Assembly: GCF_030409225.1 (NCBI RefSeq)
Contig: NZ_JAUFPK010000001.1
Span: 864,191-928,190 of the forward strand
Direction: 5' to 3'
Length of the DNA stretch: 64,000 nt
Source: Aquisalimonas lutea
GTDB lineage: Bacteria > Pseudomonadota > Gammaproteobacteria > Nitrococcales > Aquisalimonadaceae
Below, one piece after another: positions 34,318 to 43,295 of the stretch. The notes under the pieces were generated by a model, which was not told the origin of the DNA, did not search any database, and saw only the letters and a list, made by a program, of their open reading frames with translations. A program made the translations under genes and the position numbers. The number at the start of each line of letters is the position of its first letter. The stretch's first letter is position 1.

Positions 34318-35754
34318 ATGCAACTTGCCCTACCGGATTTCTCCCGCGCGCGCGTCCTCGTGGTCGGCGACCTCATGCTGGACCGCTACTGGACGGGTGA
34401 TACCAGCCGCGTGTCGCCGGAGGCGCCCGTGCCCGTGGTGCGCGTGGGCGCCACCGAGGACCGCCCCGGCGGCGCGGCCAACGTCGCCCTGAACGTGGCG
34501 GCGCTCCAGGGGCAGGTGGTCCTGCAGGGGCTGACCGGTGACGACGCCGCCGCCGGCGACCTCCAGCGGCGCCTGGGCGAAGTGGGCGTGGACTGCCGCT
34601 TCCAGGCGGTGGCGGGCCACCCGACCATCTGCAAGCTCCGGGTGCTGAGCCGGCGCCAGCAGCTCATCCGGCTGGACTTCGAGCAGCCCTTCGGCGCCGT
34701 GGACGATGCGGCCTTCCAGGCCGCCTTCGAGGCGGCGCTCGGCGACGTCGGCGTGGTGGTGCTGTCCGACTACGCCAAGGGCACCCTGCGCGACGTTCCT
34801 TCCCTTCTGGACGCGGCCCGGCGGTCGGGCCGGCCGGTGCTGGTGGACCCCAAGGGGCAGGATTTCAGCCGCTACCGCGGGGCGGACCTGGTGACCCCGA
34901 ACCTGGGGGAGTTCGAGGCCGTGGCCGGGCCGTGTCCCGACGACGCCGCCTTGGAGGAGCGCGGGCGCGCCATGCTGGCGAGCCTGGACCTGGGCGCGCT
35001 GCTCATCACCCGCGGCGAGCGGGGCATGACGCTGATCCCCCGCGGCGGCGACGTCCTGCACCTGCCGGCCCATGCCCGCGAGGTCTTCGACGTCACGGGT
35101 GCCGGCGATACCGTGATCTCGGTGCTGGCCGCCGCCGTGGCCGCCGGTGCCGAGCTGCCGGTGGCCACGGCGCTGGCTAACGTGGCCGCCGGGCTCGTGG
35201 TGGGCAAGGTGGGCACGGCCACCGTCACCCCGGCGGAGCTGCGGCACGCCCTGCACGGCCTGCGCGAGCAGGACCAGGGCCCGGTGGACGAGGAGCAGCT
35301 GCAGGCGTTGCTGGCGGACGCCCGCGCCCGGGGCGAGCGCCTGGTATTCACCAACGGCTGCTTCGACCTGCTGCACGCGGGGCACGTGGCCTACCTGCAG
35401 CAGGCCCGGGAGCTGGGCGACCGGCTCATCGTGGCGGTCAACGACGATGCCTCGGTGGCCCGCCTCAAGGGCGCCGGGCGTCCCCTGACGCCGCTGACCC
35501 AGCGCATGGAGGTGCTGGCGGCCCTGGCGGCGGTGGACTACGTGGTTGCCTTCGGCGAGGATACCCCGGAGCGGCTGATTCGCGCCCTGGAGCCGGACGT
35601 GCTGGTCAAGGGCGGCGACTACCGGCCCGAGACCATCGTGGGCGCCGATCATGTCCGCGCCCGCGGCGGCGAGGTGGTGGTGCTGGATTTCGTCGACGGT
35701 GTCTCCACCACCGGCCTCGTTCAGCGTATCCGGGACGGTGTCGATCCGGCCTGA
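34318..35754 (+). CDS. hldE: bifunctional heptose-7-phosphate kinase / heptose-1-phosphate adenylyltransferase
   Basis: HldE makes ADP-heptose for the LPS inner core. The 478-residue protein joins a ribokinase-type kinase domain and an adenylyltransferase domain. The kinase domain (about 1-320) has [11 protein letters not shown] and the anion-hole/catalytic segment [14 protein letters not shown]. The adenylyltransferase domain (about 340-478) has [20 protein letters not shown] with its HxGH nucleotide motif. Both active sites are present. It converges on kdkA with a 34-bp overlap of the two 3' ends. Confidence 0.97.
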   Translation: MQLALPDFSRARVLVVGDLMLDRYWTGDTSRVSPEAPVPVVRVGATEDRPGGAANVALNVAALQGQVVLQGLTGDDAAAGDLQRRLGEVGVDCRFQAVAGHPTICKLRVLSRRQQLIRLDFEQPFGAVDDAAFQAAFEAALGDVGVVVLSDYAKGTLRDVPSLLDAARRSGRPVLVDPKGQDFSRYRGADLVTPNLGEFEAVAGPCPDDAALEERGRAMLASLDLGALLITRGERGMTLIPRGGDVLHLPAHAREVFDVTGAGDTVISVLAAAVAAGAELPVATALANVAAGLVVGKVGTATVTPAELRHALHGLREQDQGPVDEEQLQALLADARARGERLVFTNGCFDLLHAGHVAYLQQARELGDRLIVAVNDDASVARLKGAGRPLTPLTQRMEVLAALAAVDYVVAFGEDTPERLIRALEPDVLVKGGDYRPETIVGADHVRARGGEVVVLDFVDGVSTTGLVQRIRDGVDPA

Positions 35755-36452
35755 TAGCCGGCCAGCAGCTGCTGCCAGTGGGTCTGCGCCAGGGCGTCCA
35801 GGGTCGGGTCCTTGGCCAGGGAGCGGCGCAGGCGCTCGAGGTTGGCGGTCTGCCAGCGCGGGCTGCTGCGGCGCAGGCGGCCGCGATCCCAGTCGATGAT
35901 CCAGGGCGTGCCGGCGGCGTCCAGGAGGATGTTGCGCACGTTGAGATCCGCGTGCCACGCGCCGGCGCTGTGGCACGCCGCGATCACCGTGCCCACACGG
36001 TACCATGCCTCGCCGTCGGCGCGGCCGGTGCGCAGGCACTCGTCGAAGGGGCGCGCTTCGGGGATGGTCGCGGTGACCAGATCGGCCCGGTAGCCGGTGC
36101 CCCGGCGGCGGACCCGTGCGGCCACCGGGGCCGGGACCGGCAGATCCCGGCTGCGCAGGTGGGCCAGCAGGCGCCACTCGCGGAAGGCGCGCGTGCGCTC
36201 CCGCCCCGTCCAGACATAGACATCCGGTGACAAACGCGCGACGATGCCGCCCCGCCAGTAGTGACGCAGGACCAGCGGCTCGTCCGCGAGACGGAAGAAC
36301 CAGGCCTGGTTGCGGCCGACGCTGGTGCCGTCGATCAGGCCGCGCCGGGCCAGTGCCTCCGGATCGAACAGCCACTCCGGCAGGGGGTCCACGTAGCGCG
36401 GATCGTGAATGGAATGCACCGAGCCATGTTGCTGCACAACCTGATGGTCCAT
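35721..36452 (-). CDS. kdkA: 3-deoxy-D-manno-octulosonic acid (Kdo) kinase
   Basis: KdkA phosphorylates the Kdo residue of lipid A-Kdo. The 243-residue protein has a kinase-like fold: LRHYWRGG (62-69), the catalytic loop [11 protein letters not shown] (166-176) and the metal-binding IIDWDR (185-190). It resembles the Haemophilus enzyme along its length. The start is uncertain. ATG 36452 gives a normal N-terminus but overlaps the 5' end of the divergent heptosyltransferase gene; GTG 36419 would avoid the overlap. Neither leaves space for a separate promoter. Its 3' end overlaps hldE by 34 bp. Confidence 0.88.
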   Translation of the reverse strand: MDHQVVQQHGSVHSIHDPRYVDPLPEWLFDPEALARRGLIDGTSVGRNQAWFFRLADEPLVLRHYWRGGIVARLSPDVYVWTGRERTRAFREWRLLAHLRSRDLPVPAPVAARVRRRGTGYRADLVTATIPEARPFDECLRTGRADGEAWYRVGTVIAACHSAGAWHADLNVRNILLDAAGTPWIIDWDRGRLRRSSPRWQTANLERLRRSLAKDPTLDALAQTHWQQLLAGYQAGSTPSRIR

Positions 36453-37565
36453 AACCCGTCGGCGTCCTTCGCGGAACCCCCGGAGCAGCTGTGCCTGTTC
36501 CGGCTGTCCGCCATCGGTGACTGCTGCCACATGGTCCCGGTGGTCCGTACCCTGCAGTCCGTCTGGCCGCGCACCCGCCTGACCTGGATCATCGGGCGGA
36601 CGGAGGCGGCCCTGCTCGGCGACCTCGACGGCGTGGAGTGTATCACCTTCGACAAGCGCGCCGGGCTGAAGGGGTACCTGGAGCTGCGCCGCCGGCTCGC
36701 CGGCCGCCGTTTCGACGCCTTGCTGCTGATGCAGGTGGCGTTGCGCGCCGGCGTCGCCGCCACCGCCGTGCGCGCGCCCGTACGCGTGGGCTTCGACCGC
36801 GCACGCAGCCGCGACGGCCACGGGCTGTTCGTGAACCGGCGGGTGGCGCCCCATCCGCGCGCCCACGTCATGGACGGCTTCTTCGATTTCCTGCGTGCCC
36901 TGGGCATTACCCGGCAGCACCTGCGCTGGGACATCCCCCTGCCCGAGGAAGCGCGCGACCGGGCGGAGCCGATCATCCCCGACCACCTGCCGACGCTGGT
37001 GATCAGCCCGTGCAGCAGCCAGCGCTTCAACAACTTCCGCAACTGGCCGGTGGAGCGTTATGCCGCGCTCGCCCACGAGGCCGTCACCCGGCACGGCATG
37101 CAGGTGGTTCTCACCGGCGGCCCCAGCGACGAGGAACGCCGCTACGCCGAGGGCATTCGCGCCCGGGCCGGTGTCCCGGTGATCGACTGCATCGGTCGCA
37201 CCGGGCTCAAGGAGCTGCTGGCCCTGCTGCAGCGCGCCACGGTCGTGGTCTCGCCGGATTCCGGTCCCGCGCACATGGCCATTGCCGCGGGGACGCCGGT
37301 GATCGGCCTGTACGCCACGTCCAACCCGGACCGCACCGGCCCCTACCTGGGGCGGCAGTGGGTGGTGAATCGCTATCCCGACGCGCTGCGGGTGGAGCTG
37401 GGCCGCGAGGTCGACCAGGTGCCCTGGGGGCAGCGCGTGCGCAAGGCGGACGCCATGGAGCTGATCCGGGTGGACGACGTGCTGGAGCGGCTGGATGCGC
37501 TGCTGCGCACGCCTCCGGCGGAGCGCCTGGAACCCTGCGGAACGGCGGTGCCGGAGGTCGAATGA
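36444..37565 (+). CDS. family-9 glycosyltransferase (LPS heptosyltransferase-like)
   Basis: This 373-residue protein is of the WaaC/WaaF type, which adds heptose from ADP-heptose to the inner core. The N-terminal motif LCLFRLSAIGDCCHMVPVVR and the C-terminal VVSPDSGPAHMAIAAGTPVIGLYA are typical of GT9. FNNFRNWPVERYAALA lies in the donor domain. The first conserved Met is at 36444; Mets at 36426 and 36414 are alternatives, and all overlap or abut the divergent kdkA start. It overlaps waaA by 4 bp (ATGA). Which core position it serves is not decided. Confidence 0.9.
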   Translation: MVHNPSASFAEPPEQLCLFRLSAIGDCCHMVPVVRTLQSVWPRTRLTWIIGRTEAALLGDLDGVECITFDKRAGLKGYLELRRRLAGRRFDALLLMQVALRAGVAATAVRAPVRVGFDRARSRDGHGLFVNRRVAPHPRAHVMDGFFDFLRALGITRQHLRWDIPLPEEARDRAEPIIPDHLPTLVISPCSSQRFNNFRNWPVERYAALAHEAVTRHGMQVVLTGGPSDEERRYAEGIRARAGVPVIDCIGRTGLKELLALLQRATVVVSPDSGPAHMAIAAGTPVIGLYATSNPDRTGPYLGRQWVVNRYPDALRVELGREVDQVPWGQRVRKADAMELIRVDDVLERLDALLRTPPAERLEPCGTAVPEVE

Positions 37566-38848
37566 GGGTGCTCTACAGCCTGCTGCTGTACCTTCTCACC
37601 CCGGGCCTGCTGGTGTACCTGGGCTGGCGGGCGCGGCGGGAGCCGGCGTACCGCGAGCAGTGGCCGCGCCGTTTCGGCGTGCAGGCGCCGGTGGTGCCGG
37701 CGGGGGCGATCTGGCTGCACGCCGCGTCCATGGGCGAGGTGCAGGCCTCCGCCACGTTCATCCGCGAGCTGCGCCAGGCCTATCCGGGCGTGCCCCTGGT
37801 CGTGACCACCATGACGCCCACCGGGGCCGCGCACGTGGAGCGCCTCTTCGGCGAGGGCGTGCATCACGCCTACCTGCCCTTTGACTACCCGCACGCGGTG
37901 GCCGTGTTCCTGCGCGCCCTCCGCCCGCGGCTGGCGGTCATCGTGGAAATGGAGCTGTGGCCGAACCTGTTCGCCGGCATCCACCGCCGGGGGATCCCGC
38001 TGCTGCTGATCAACGCCCGCCTGTCCGCGGCCAGTGCCCGCGGCTACCGTCGCTTCCGCCGCCTCATGGCGGGGGTGCTGGCCTGCCCGGACGCCATCGC
38101 GGCCCAGAGCCGGGAGCACGCCCGGCGCCTGATTCACCTGGGGGCGCCGGCGGAGCGGGTGACCGTGACCGGCAGCCTCAAGTTCGATGTCAGCGTGCCG
38201 GCCAGCGCCACCGAGCAGGGGGAGGCCCTGCGCGGCATGCTCGGCGGCGAGCGGCCCGTGTGGGTGGCTGCCAGCACCCGCGAGGGCGAGGAAGAGGGCG
38301 TGCTGGCGGCGTTCGACCAGGTGCGGGGCCACGTGCCCGCGGCGCTGCTGATCCTCGTTCCCCGCCACCCCGACCGTTTCCAGCGGATCGAGGCCCTGTG
38401 CCGGGAGCGCGGCGAGACGGTGGTGACGCGCAGCAGCGGCGTTCCCGCCACGCCGGAGACCACCGTCCTCCTGGGGGACACCATGGGCGAGATGCCGGTC
38501 TACTATGCGGCCGCCGACGTGGCCTTCGTGGGGGGCAGCCTGGTGCCCCTGGGGGGACAGAACGTCCTGGAGCCCGCCGCCCTGGGGCTGCCCATCGTCG
38601 TGGGGCCGCACACCTTCAATTTCGAGCAGATCGTCGAGCAGCTGGTGGCCCAGGGGGGCGCCTGCCGGGTGGCGGATCACCACCTCCTGGCCGATGCCGT
38701 CATCGAACTCCTGGAGCGGCCCGAGCAGCGGGCGGACATGGGGCGGCGGGCGCGGGCCCTGATCGAGGCCAACCGCGGGGCCACGCGGCGGGTCATGGAA
38801 CTGGTCGGTGGCTACCTGCCGGCGTCAGGCCCATGGCGTGCCGCATGA
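37562..38848 (+). CDS. waaA: Kdo transferase
   Basis: WaaA transfers Kdo from CMP-Kdo to lipid IVA. The 428-residue protein opens with a membrane anchor (MRVLYSLLLYLLTPGLLVYLG is about residues 1-21). The N-terminal GT-B domain has IWLHAASMGEVQA, containing the proposed catalytic Glu. VEMELWPN and GSLKFDV are also conserved, and the C-terminal CMP site is FVGGSLVPLGGQNVLEPAA. Length matches E. coli KdtA (425). It is translationally coupled to the heptosyltransferase gene, and its last 56 bp overlap the convergent Ubi hydroxylase gene. Confidence 0.96.
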   Translation: MRVLYSLLLYLLTPGLLVYLGWRARREPAYREQWPRRFGVQAPVVPAGAIWLHAASMGEVQASATFIRELRQAYPGVPLVVTTMTPTGAAHVERLFGEGVHHAYLPFDYPHAVAVFLRALRPRLAVIVEMELWPNLFAGIHRRGIPLLLINARLSAASARGYRRFRRLMAGVLACPDAIAAQSREHARRLIHLGAPAERVTVTGSLKFDVSVPASATEQGEALRGMLGGERPVWVAASTREGEEEGVLAAFDQVRGHVPAALLILVPRHPDRFQRIEALCRERGETVVTRSSGVPATPETTVLLGDTMGEMPVYYAAADVAFVGGSLVPLGGQNVLEPAALGLPIVVGPHTFNFEQIVEQLVAQGGACRVADHHLLADAVIELLERPEQRADMGRRARALIEANRGATRRVMELVGGYLPASGPWRAA

Positions 38849-40040
38849 CCGCCCGGCGGCCCGGCGGCAGCCGGTCGGCCAGGCGCAGGACACCGTTGCC
38901 CAGCCGCGGCAGAACGCCGGCTTCCGCGGTGAACAGCCGGTGCAGCGTATCGGTGGCGGCAATCATGGTCAGCGCCCGCGGCCGGTGCCGGCGCTCGTAA
39001 TCGGCCAGCGCCACCGCCGTGCCGGGGTCACGACGGTGTTTCCGAGCATCGAGAATGGCCGCTGCCAGCCGGTTGACGCCCTCCAGGCCGAGGTTCAGGC
39101 CCTGCCCGGCGAGGGGGTGGATGGTATGGGCGGCGTCGCCGACCAGGGCGATGCGGCTGCCGGTATACCGGGTGGCGTGCTGGCTGCGGATGGCAAAGCT
39201 GGCGCGCCCGGTTACCGCCCGGAGACCGCCGAGCTCGGCGGGGAAGGCATCCGTGATCTCGGCGATCAGCGTCTCGTCGTCCAGCGACTCCAGCAGCTGC
39301 ACCGTCTCTGGGCGTGCGTACCACACCAGCGAGGCCCGGTGGCCGCACAGCGGCAGAAAGGCCTGCGGGCCCTCCGGGGTGAAGCGCTGCCAGGTGATGT
39401 CCTGCTGGGGCAGCTCGGTCTCGACGTTGGTGACCAGCGCCCGGGTTTGGTAGTCCCGGGCCGTGACATCGATGCCCGCCAGGCCGCGGATGCTCGAGCC
39501 CGCGCCGTCGGCGCCCACCACCAGGGGGGCGTGCAGGCGCAGGCCGTTGTCCAGGCCGAGCCGCGCCCGGTCGGCGTCGGTCTCCAGGGTCACCGGTGCC
39601 GCCGTGATCCACCGGACGGTGTCGACGCCGGCCAGCGCCTCGCGCAGCCCGGAGAGAATGACGCGGTTCTCCACGAACCAGCCGAACCAGTCGTGTCCCG
39701 TCTCGCGGGCGTCGAACCGCAGCACGCCGCCGTGCTCGTCCATGGCGTGGACGCGGCGGAACGGGCAGACCCGGTGCTGGGTCATGGGCTCCCAGGCACC
39801 GACGGCGCGGAACAGCTCCACCGAGGCCAGGTTGACGGAGGATACGCGCAGGTCGGGCGGTGCGGCGGCAGGCGTGTCCGCGGACGTCGCCGGCTGCTCC
39901 TCGACGAGGACCACGTCCAGCCCGCGCCGGCCGAGGAGCGCCGCCAGGCTCGCGCCCACCATGCCGCCGCCGACGACGACCACGTCCGCCGCCTGGGTCG
40001 CGGCTGTACGGGCGCCGGGGGCGGGCGGATCCATGCTCAT
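38793..40040 (-). CDS. FAD-dependent ubiquinone-biosynthesis hydroxylase (UbiH/UbiF/VisC family)
   Basis: This 415-residue flavoprotein monooxygenase has the dinucleotide loop VVVGGGMVGASLA (about 20-32), the DG motif VVGADGAGSSIR and the FAD-ribityl segment ALVGDAAHTIHPLAGQGLNLG. It would hydroxylate the ubiquinone ring at one of three positions; UbiF-, UbiH- and UbiI-type members are hard to tell apart by motif. No other ubi gene adjoins except ubiK 14 kb away. The 3' end overlaps waaA by 56 bp on the opposite strand. The start at 40040 has an alternative Met two codons in. Confidence 0.92.
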   Translation of the reverse strand: MSMDPPAPGARTAATQAADVVVVGGGMVGASLAALLGRRGLDVVLVEEQPATSADTPAAAPPDLRVSSVNLASVELFRAVGAWEPMTQHRVCPFRRVHAMDEHGGVLRFDARETGHDWFGWFVENRVILSGLREALAGVDTVRWITAAPVTLETDADRARLGLDNGLRLHAPLVVGADGAGSSIRGLAGIDVTARDYQTRALVTNVETELPQQDITWQRFTPEGPQAFLPLCGHRASLVWYARPETVQLLESLDDETLIAEITDAFPAELGGLRAVTGRASFAIRSQHATRYTGSRIALVGDAAHTIHPLAGQGLNLGLEGVNRLAAAILDARKHRRDPGTAVALADYERRHRPRALTMIAATDTLHRLFTAEAGVLPRLGNGVLRLADRLPPGRRAVMRHAMGLTPAGSHRPVP

Positions 40041-40065
40041 GGGGCCCTCTGCCGTGCTCGGGCGA

Positions 40066-40728
40066 TCAGAAATCGAAGCGGCGCGTGCGCGGGGCGTTCA
40101 CCAGCGGCGGCAGCCAGGTATCGAACAGGCTCTCGGTGGACCACTGGTCATCACCCACGCGCGTGATGAGAAGCCCCTCCATGATCGGGACCTCCCCCAC
40201 GATCAGCAACAGCCGACCGCCCACCGTCAGGGAATGGTGGAAGCCGGTGTGCAGCTCCGGCAGGCCGCCGGTGACGACGATGGCATCGTAGCGCTTGCCG
40301 TCGTCCCAGCCGGCGGCGGCATCACCCGCCTTGAGGGTGACGTTGCGGATGGCTTCGCGCTCCAGGCGGTCACCGGCGTGCTCCAGGAAGTCCTCGTGGA
40401 TGTCCACGCTGGTGACATGGCCGCCCAGGCGCGCCAGGCAGGCGGTGAGGTAGCCGCTGCCGGTGCCGATCTCGAGGACCTGCTCGGACGGATCCAGCTC
40501 CGCCGCCTGGGCGATACGGCCTTCCTGTTTCGGCGACAGCATGACTTCGCCGTGGCCGAGGGGCAGGTTCATGTCGGAGAACGCGAGATTGCGCAGGTGA
40601 TCGGGGACGAACCGCTCCCGGGGGGTGTGCTGCAGCACCTCCAGCACCCGTGGGTCCAGGACCTCCCACGGGCGGATCTGCTGTTCCACCATGTTGAAAC
40701 GCGCCTGCTCCACGTTCATCTCGCTCAT
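40066..40728 (-). CDS. PCMT-family SAM methyltransferase
   Basis: This 220-residue protein has a Rossmann SAM site, QVLEIGTGSGYLTACLARLG, and belongs to the protein-L-isoaspartate methyltransferase family by fold. The family's substrate loop, usually of the form T-I-S-Q-P near the N-terminus, is replaced here by VMLSPKQEGRIAQ. True isoaspartate repair is therefore doubtful. Homologues of this shorter kind are common in gammaproteobacteria under the PCMT name without proven substrate. The start at 40728 has GGGAGAA upstream. It lies 25 bp before the Ubi hydroxylase gene and may be co-transcribed with it. Confidence 0.85.
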   Translation of the reverse strand: MSEMNVEQARFNMVEQQIRPWEVLDPRVLEVLQHTPRERFVPDHLRNLAFSDMNLPLGHGEVMLSPKQEGRIAQAAELDPSEQVLEIGTGSGYLTACLARLGGHVTSVDIHEDFLEHAGDRLEREAIRNVTLKAGDAAAGWDDGKRYDAIVVTGGLPELHTGFHHSLTVGGRLLLIVGEVPIMEGLLITRVGDDQWSTESLFDTWLPPLVNAPRTRRFDF

Positions 40729-41052
40729 GCCGTTCTCCCTGTGACGTACGGAGTGCATCGGTCCGCGGGCAAGGCAATCCTAAGCAGATTCCGGCACCGC
40801 GGCAAGCGTCCCCGCCCCTTACTGACCTTGACGCTAAAACGTGACAAGACCTCCGGGACGGTCGTCCACGTAGCCGGCGCGGCGTGCCGCACCCTCTCCC
40901 GAATGACGCGCGATGTCGCGTGGATCCACCGCCGGCGCGCAGTGGCGCGAGCGAGCGGGACCGGGACGATCTGGTGCAGCCCGGCGCGACAGGGCGCACC
41001 CTGCGAGTTGCGGCCGGTGCGCTTCCGGCACTGATCGGTCGCGGTGCGGCGG
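40729..41052. other. 324-bp gene-free gap
   Basis: No coding sequence is supported here. It contains a good minus-strand promoter (40777-40805) for the methyltransferase gene. The remainder is GC-rich sequence after the downstream Hsp20 gene without a clear terminator or repeat. Confidence 0.6.
40777..40805 (-). promoter_or_regulatory. candidate sigma-70 promoter of the PCMT-like gene
   Basis: Minus-strand TTGCCG, 17 bases, TAGGAT (-35 at 40800-40805, -10 at 40777-40782), about 50 bases upstream of the start at 40728. Confidence 0.5.
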
Positions 41053-41556
41053 CTACCGGTGCTGGACGGTAATGCGTCGGGTCCGGGCGCTCCGTGTGCG
41101 CGGCAGTCGTACCACCAGGACACCCTCCTGGTAGCTTGCCTCCGCCCCGCTGTCGTCCACCGGTGACGGCAGCGGCACATTGCGCTGGAAAGCGCCGTAC
41201 GCCCGCTCCATGACATGGTAGCGGCCGTCGTCGATCTGCCGGTTGACACGCTTCTCGCCCTGGATGATCAGGGTCTGGTCGCGAACCGACAGATCGAAAT
41301 CCCCGGCCTGCATCCCCGGGGCCTCGAGCCGTACCTCCACGGCGTCATCGTCTTCCAGGACCTCTGCGGCGAGCAGCCCCCAGGAAGCACCGCGCCGGGC
41401 ATGGGCCTCCTCGCGTGTCGGGGTCTGGCCGCGCGGCCGCAACGGGTAGAACCGCGTCAAAGCGGCGCCGGCGCGATCGCGCAGATGCCGCCAGCCCTCG
41501 ACCGCCTGGTCCCAGGCGTGCTCCAGTCCCTGTCGCAGTTCATCGAACGTTTTCAT
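41053..41556 (-). CDS. Hsp20/alpha-crystallin small heat-shock protein, divergent type
   Basis: This 167-residue protein has an alpha-crystallin domain in its second half. The conserved pieces are VEVRLEAPGMQAGDFDLSV, LIIQGEKR, and the C-terminal A-x-x-x-G-V-L motif ASYQEGVLVVRLPR. The N-terminal 65 residues are amphipathic and unlike the other Hsp20 in this cluster. It would hold unfolded proteins for refolding. It starts 3 bp after the CbpA gene, so it is the last gene of the hsp20-cbpA-hsp20 transcript. A short basic tail (TRSARTRRITVQHR) ends the protein. Confidence 0.92.
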   Translation of the reverse strand: MKTFDELRQGLEHAWDQAVEGWRHLRDRAGAALTRFYPLRPRGQTPTREEAHARRGASWGLLAAEVLEDDDAVEVRLEAPGMQAGDFDLSVRDQTLIIQGEKRVNRQIDDGRYHVMERAYGAFQRNVPLPSPVDDSGAEASYQEGVLVVRLPRTRSARTRRITVQHR

Positions 41557-41559
41557 GGC

Positions 41560-42552
41560 TCACGACACCGTCAGGTTTTCCCGTGGATTCATGGGCATCT
41601 CGCGACTCATCCGTTCATAGAGCTCGCGCGCGGAGTCGGTATCCGCCCTGGGGGTCACGATGCTGAGCTCCGCGTACTGGTCGCCCGGCGGCTTGCCCGG
41701 GAGCCCGCGTCCCTTGAGCCGGAAACGCTGGCCGTTCTGGGCGCCGGGCGGGATCTTCATGTCGATCCACCCGCCCAGGGTCGGCACTTTCACGGTCGCC
41801 CCCAGCGCGGCCTCCCAGGGGGTGACCGGCAGGTCCAGGTACACGTCCTTGCCCTGCAGGCGGTACTGCCGGTGGGGCGCGATGTTCACCTCCAGGTACA
41901 GATCGCCGCGGGAACCGCCCCCCATGCCCGGCGGACCCTGGCCCGCCAGCCGGATCTGCTTGCCCTGGGTGACGCCCGGCGGGATCTTGACCCGCACCTG
42001 GCGCGGCTCGACCTGCCCGTCCTCGCGCTGGGTCTGCAGGTTCAGGTTGCGCGTCGCGCCGTGGTAGGCGTCTTCCAGCGTAATCGTGATGCGCGCATGC
42101 TGGTCCTCGCCGCGGGCGCGGAAGCCCGACCCGCGCGCACGGAACCCTTGGGCGCGTCCACCTGCGAAGGGATCGCCGCCGCCGAACGGCTCGCCGCGCC
42201 CGAAGGGATCGCCGCCGCCGAAGATCGACTCGAAGAAGTCGCTGAACACCGAGTCGGCGTCGGCACCCCCGCGGGCGCCGCGGCGTCCGCCGTGGAACTC
42301 CCAGCCGGGCGGCGGCCGGAAATCCTCGCCCTGCTGCCAGCGGCTGCCCAGCTGGTCGTACGTCGCGCGCTTCTCGGGGTCGCCGAGGACCTCGTAGGCC
42401 TCGCTGATCTCCTTGAAGCGGGCCTCCGCGTCCTTCTCCTCGCTCACGTCCGGGTGATACTTGCGCGCAAGACGCCGGTACGCCTTCTTGATCTCATCCT
42501 GGCTGGCGTTGCGGTCCACGCCCAGCGTCTTGTAGTAGTCCTTGTACTCCAT
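41560..42552 (-). CDS. cbpA: CbpA-type DnaJ co-chaperone (no zinc finger)
   Basis: This 330-residue J-domain protein has the HPD motif at 33-35 in ARKYHPDVSEEK. A Gly/Phe/Arg-rich linker follows (about 75-135), then two substrate-binding beta domains (LEDAYHGATRNLNLQ and ALGATVKVPTLGGWIDMKIP). The four CxxCxGxG zinc repeats of DnaJ are absent, which is the CbpA layout. It would recruit DnaK and may bind curved DNA. The linker contains repeated GGGDPFGRGEPFGGGDPF units. It lies between two Hsp20 genes, a likely coordinated holdase/foldase set. Confidence 0.95.
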   Translation of the reverse strand: MEYKDYYKTLGVDRNASQDEIKKAYRRLARKYHPDVSEEKDAEARFKEISEAYEVLGDPEKRATYDQLGSRWQQGEDFRPPPGWEFHGGRRGARGGADADSVFSDFFESIFGGGDPFGRGEPFGGGDPFAGGRAQGFRARGSGFRARGEDQHARITITLEDAYHGATRNLNLQTQREDGQVEPRQVRVKIPPGVTQGKQIRLAGQGPPGMGGGSRGDLYLEVNIAPHRQYRLQGKDVYLDLPVTPWEAALGATVKVPTLGGWIDMKIPPGAQNGQRFRLKGRGLPGKPPGDQYAELSIVTPRADTDSARELYERMSREMPMNPRENLTVS

Positions 42553-42633
42553 ACGGTGGTATCACCCCTGAGCTGCGTTGTCTTGCGCCGACGGAGCCTC
42601 CGCGGCCGCCACCGCCGGTGGCGGCCGGCGTGC

Positions 42634-43083
42634 TCAGCCCTGCACCGTGATGCGGCGCGGCTGAACCTTCTCCTGCTTCGGGATGACGACTTCCAGCACG
42701 CCGTTGCGGCTGGTCGCGGTGATGTTCTCCGCATCCGCCGTCTCGGGCAGGGTGAAGCGGCGATGGAACGATCCGCGCACGCGCTCGACGCGCTTGTAGC
42801 CGTTGCCCTCCTGCACGTCCTCGGCACTGCGCTCACCCTTGATGGTGAGAATGCCGTTCTCCATCTGCACCTCGATGTCGTCCGGCTTGACGCCGGGCAC
42901 GTCCGCCTGGATCACGTAGCGGTCCTTCTCCTCCTGGATATCCACCGCCGGCGCCCAGTCGCTGGTGGCCATGTTGCTCGGGTCGGCCGCCGCCTGGCCT
43001 GCGGGCGTGCCGAACAGCGAGTTCATCTCGTTGCTGAGCTGGCTCAACACGCTCCAAGGCTCGTAACGCCGCATGTTGTTCAT
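42634..43083 (-). CDS. Hsp20/alpha-crystallin small heat-shock protein
   Basis: This 149-residue protein opens MNNMRRYEPWSVLSQLSNEM and has a typical alpha-crystallin domain: VQADVPGVKPDDIEVQME, LTIKGERS, RSFHRRFTLP-like GSFHRRFTLPE, and SRNGVLEVVIPK. It ends with the I-x-V motif (RRITVQG) that docks into neighbouring subunits. The start at 43083 follows a perfect AGGAGG. It is the first gene of the cassette and lies behind a sigma-32-like promoter. Confidence 0.96.
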   Translation of the reverse strand: MNNMRRYEPWSVLSQLSNEMNSLFGTPAGQAAADPSNMATSDWAPAVDIQEEKDRYVIQADVPGVKPDDIEVQMENGILTIKGERSAEDVQEGNGYKRVERVRGSFHRRFTLPETADAENITATSRNGVLEVVIPKQEKVQPRRITVQG

Positions 43084-43130
43084 GACAACCTCCTGTTTTG
43101 GCTGCTGAAAACGGTCTGTCTGGGACAAGA

Positions 43131-43160
43131 GATGAGGGCGGGCGCGGGGCTTTCAAGTGG
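43131..43160 (-). promoter_or_regulatory. sigma-32 (heat-shock) type promoter of the hsp20-cbpA-hsp20 cassette
   Basis: On the minus strand CCCACTTGAA is followed after 13 bases by CCCTCATC, close to the sigma-32 consensus (CTTGAA, 13-17 bases, CCCCAT-T) with one base inserted in the -10 element. It lies about 50 bases upstream of the first Hsp20 gene. No CIRCE element is present, so this cassette and groESL would be controlled separately. Confidence 0.65.
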
Positions 43161-43213
43161 GGGCCTGAAAAACGGTGAAGCCGGCGGACGCCGGCTCGGG
43201 AGCCGGATCGCGG

Positions 43214-43242
43214 TTGAACGCTAGCCGCGTTGCTGGTATAAA
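43214..43242 (+). promoter_or_regulatory. sigma-70 promoter of rpmB-rpmG
   Basis: TTGAAC (43214-43219), exactly 17 bases, TATAAA (43237-43242). It is a strong match, 54 bases upstream of rpmB. Confidence 0.75.
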
Positions 43243-43295
43243 ACGCGACTCTGCGCCCGCCGGGGTGCGACGCCGGATTGCAGGAGGCGATTTCC

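Noticed and set aside
42092-42290. Repeat array in the CbpA gene
   Set aside because: It is the Gly/Phe-rich linker typical of J-domain proteins, coded in frame.
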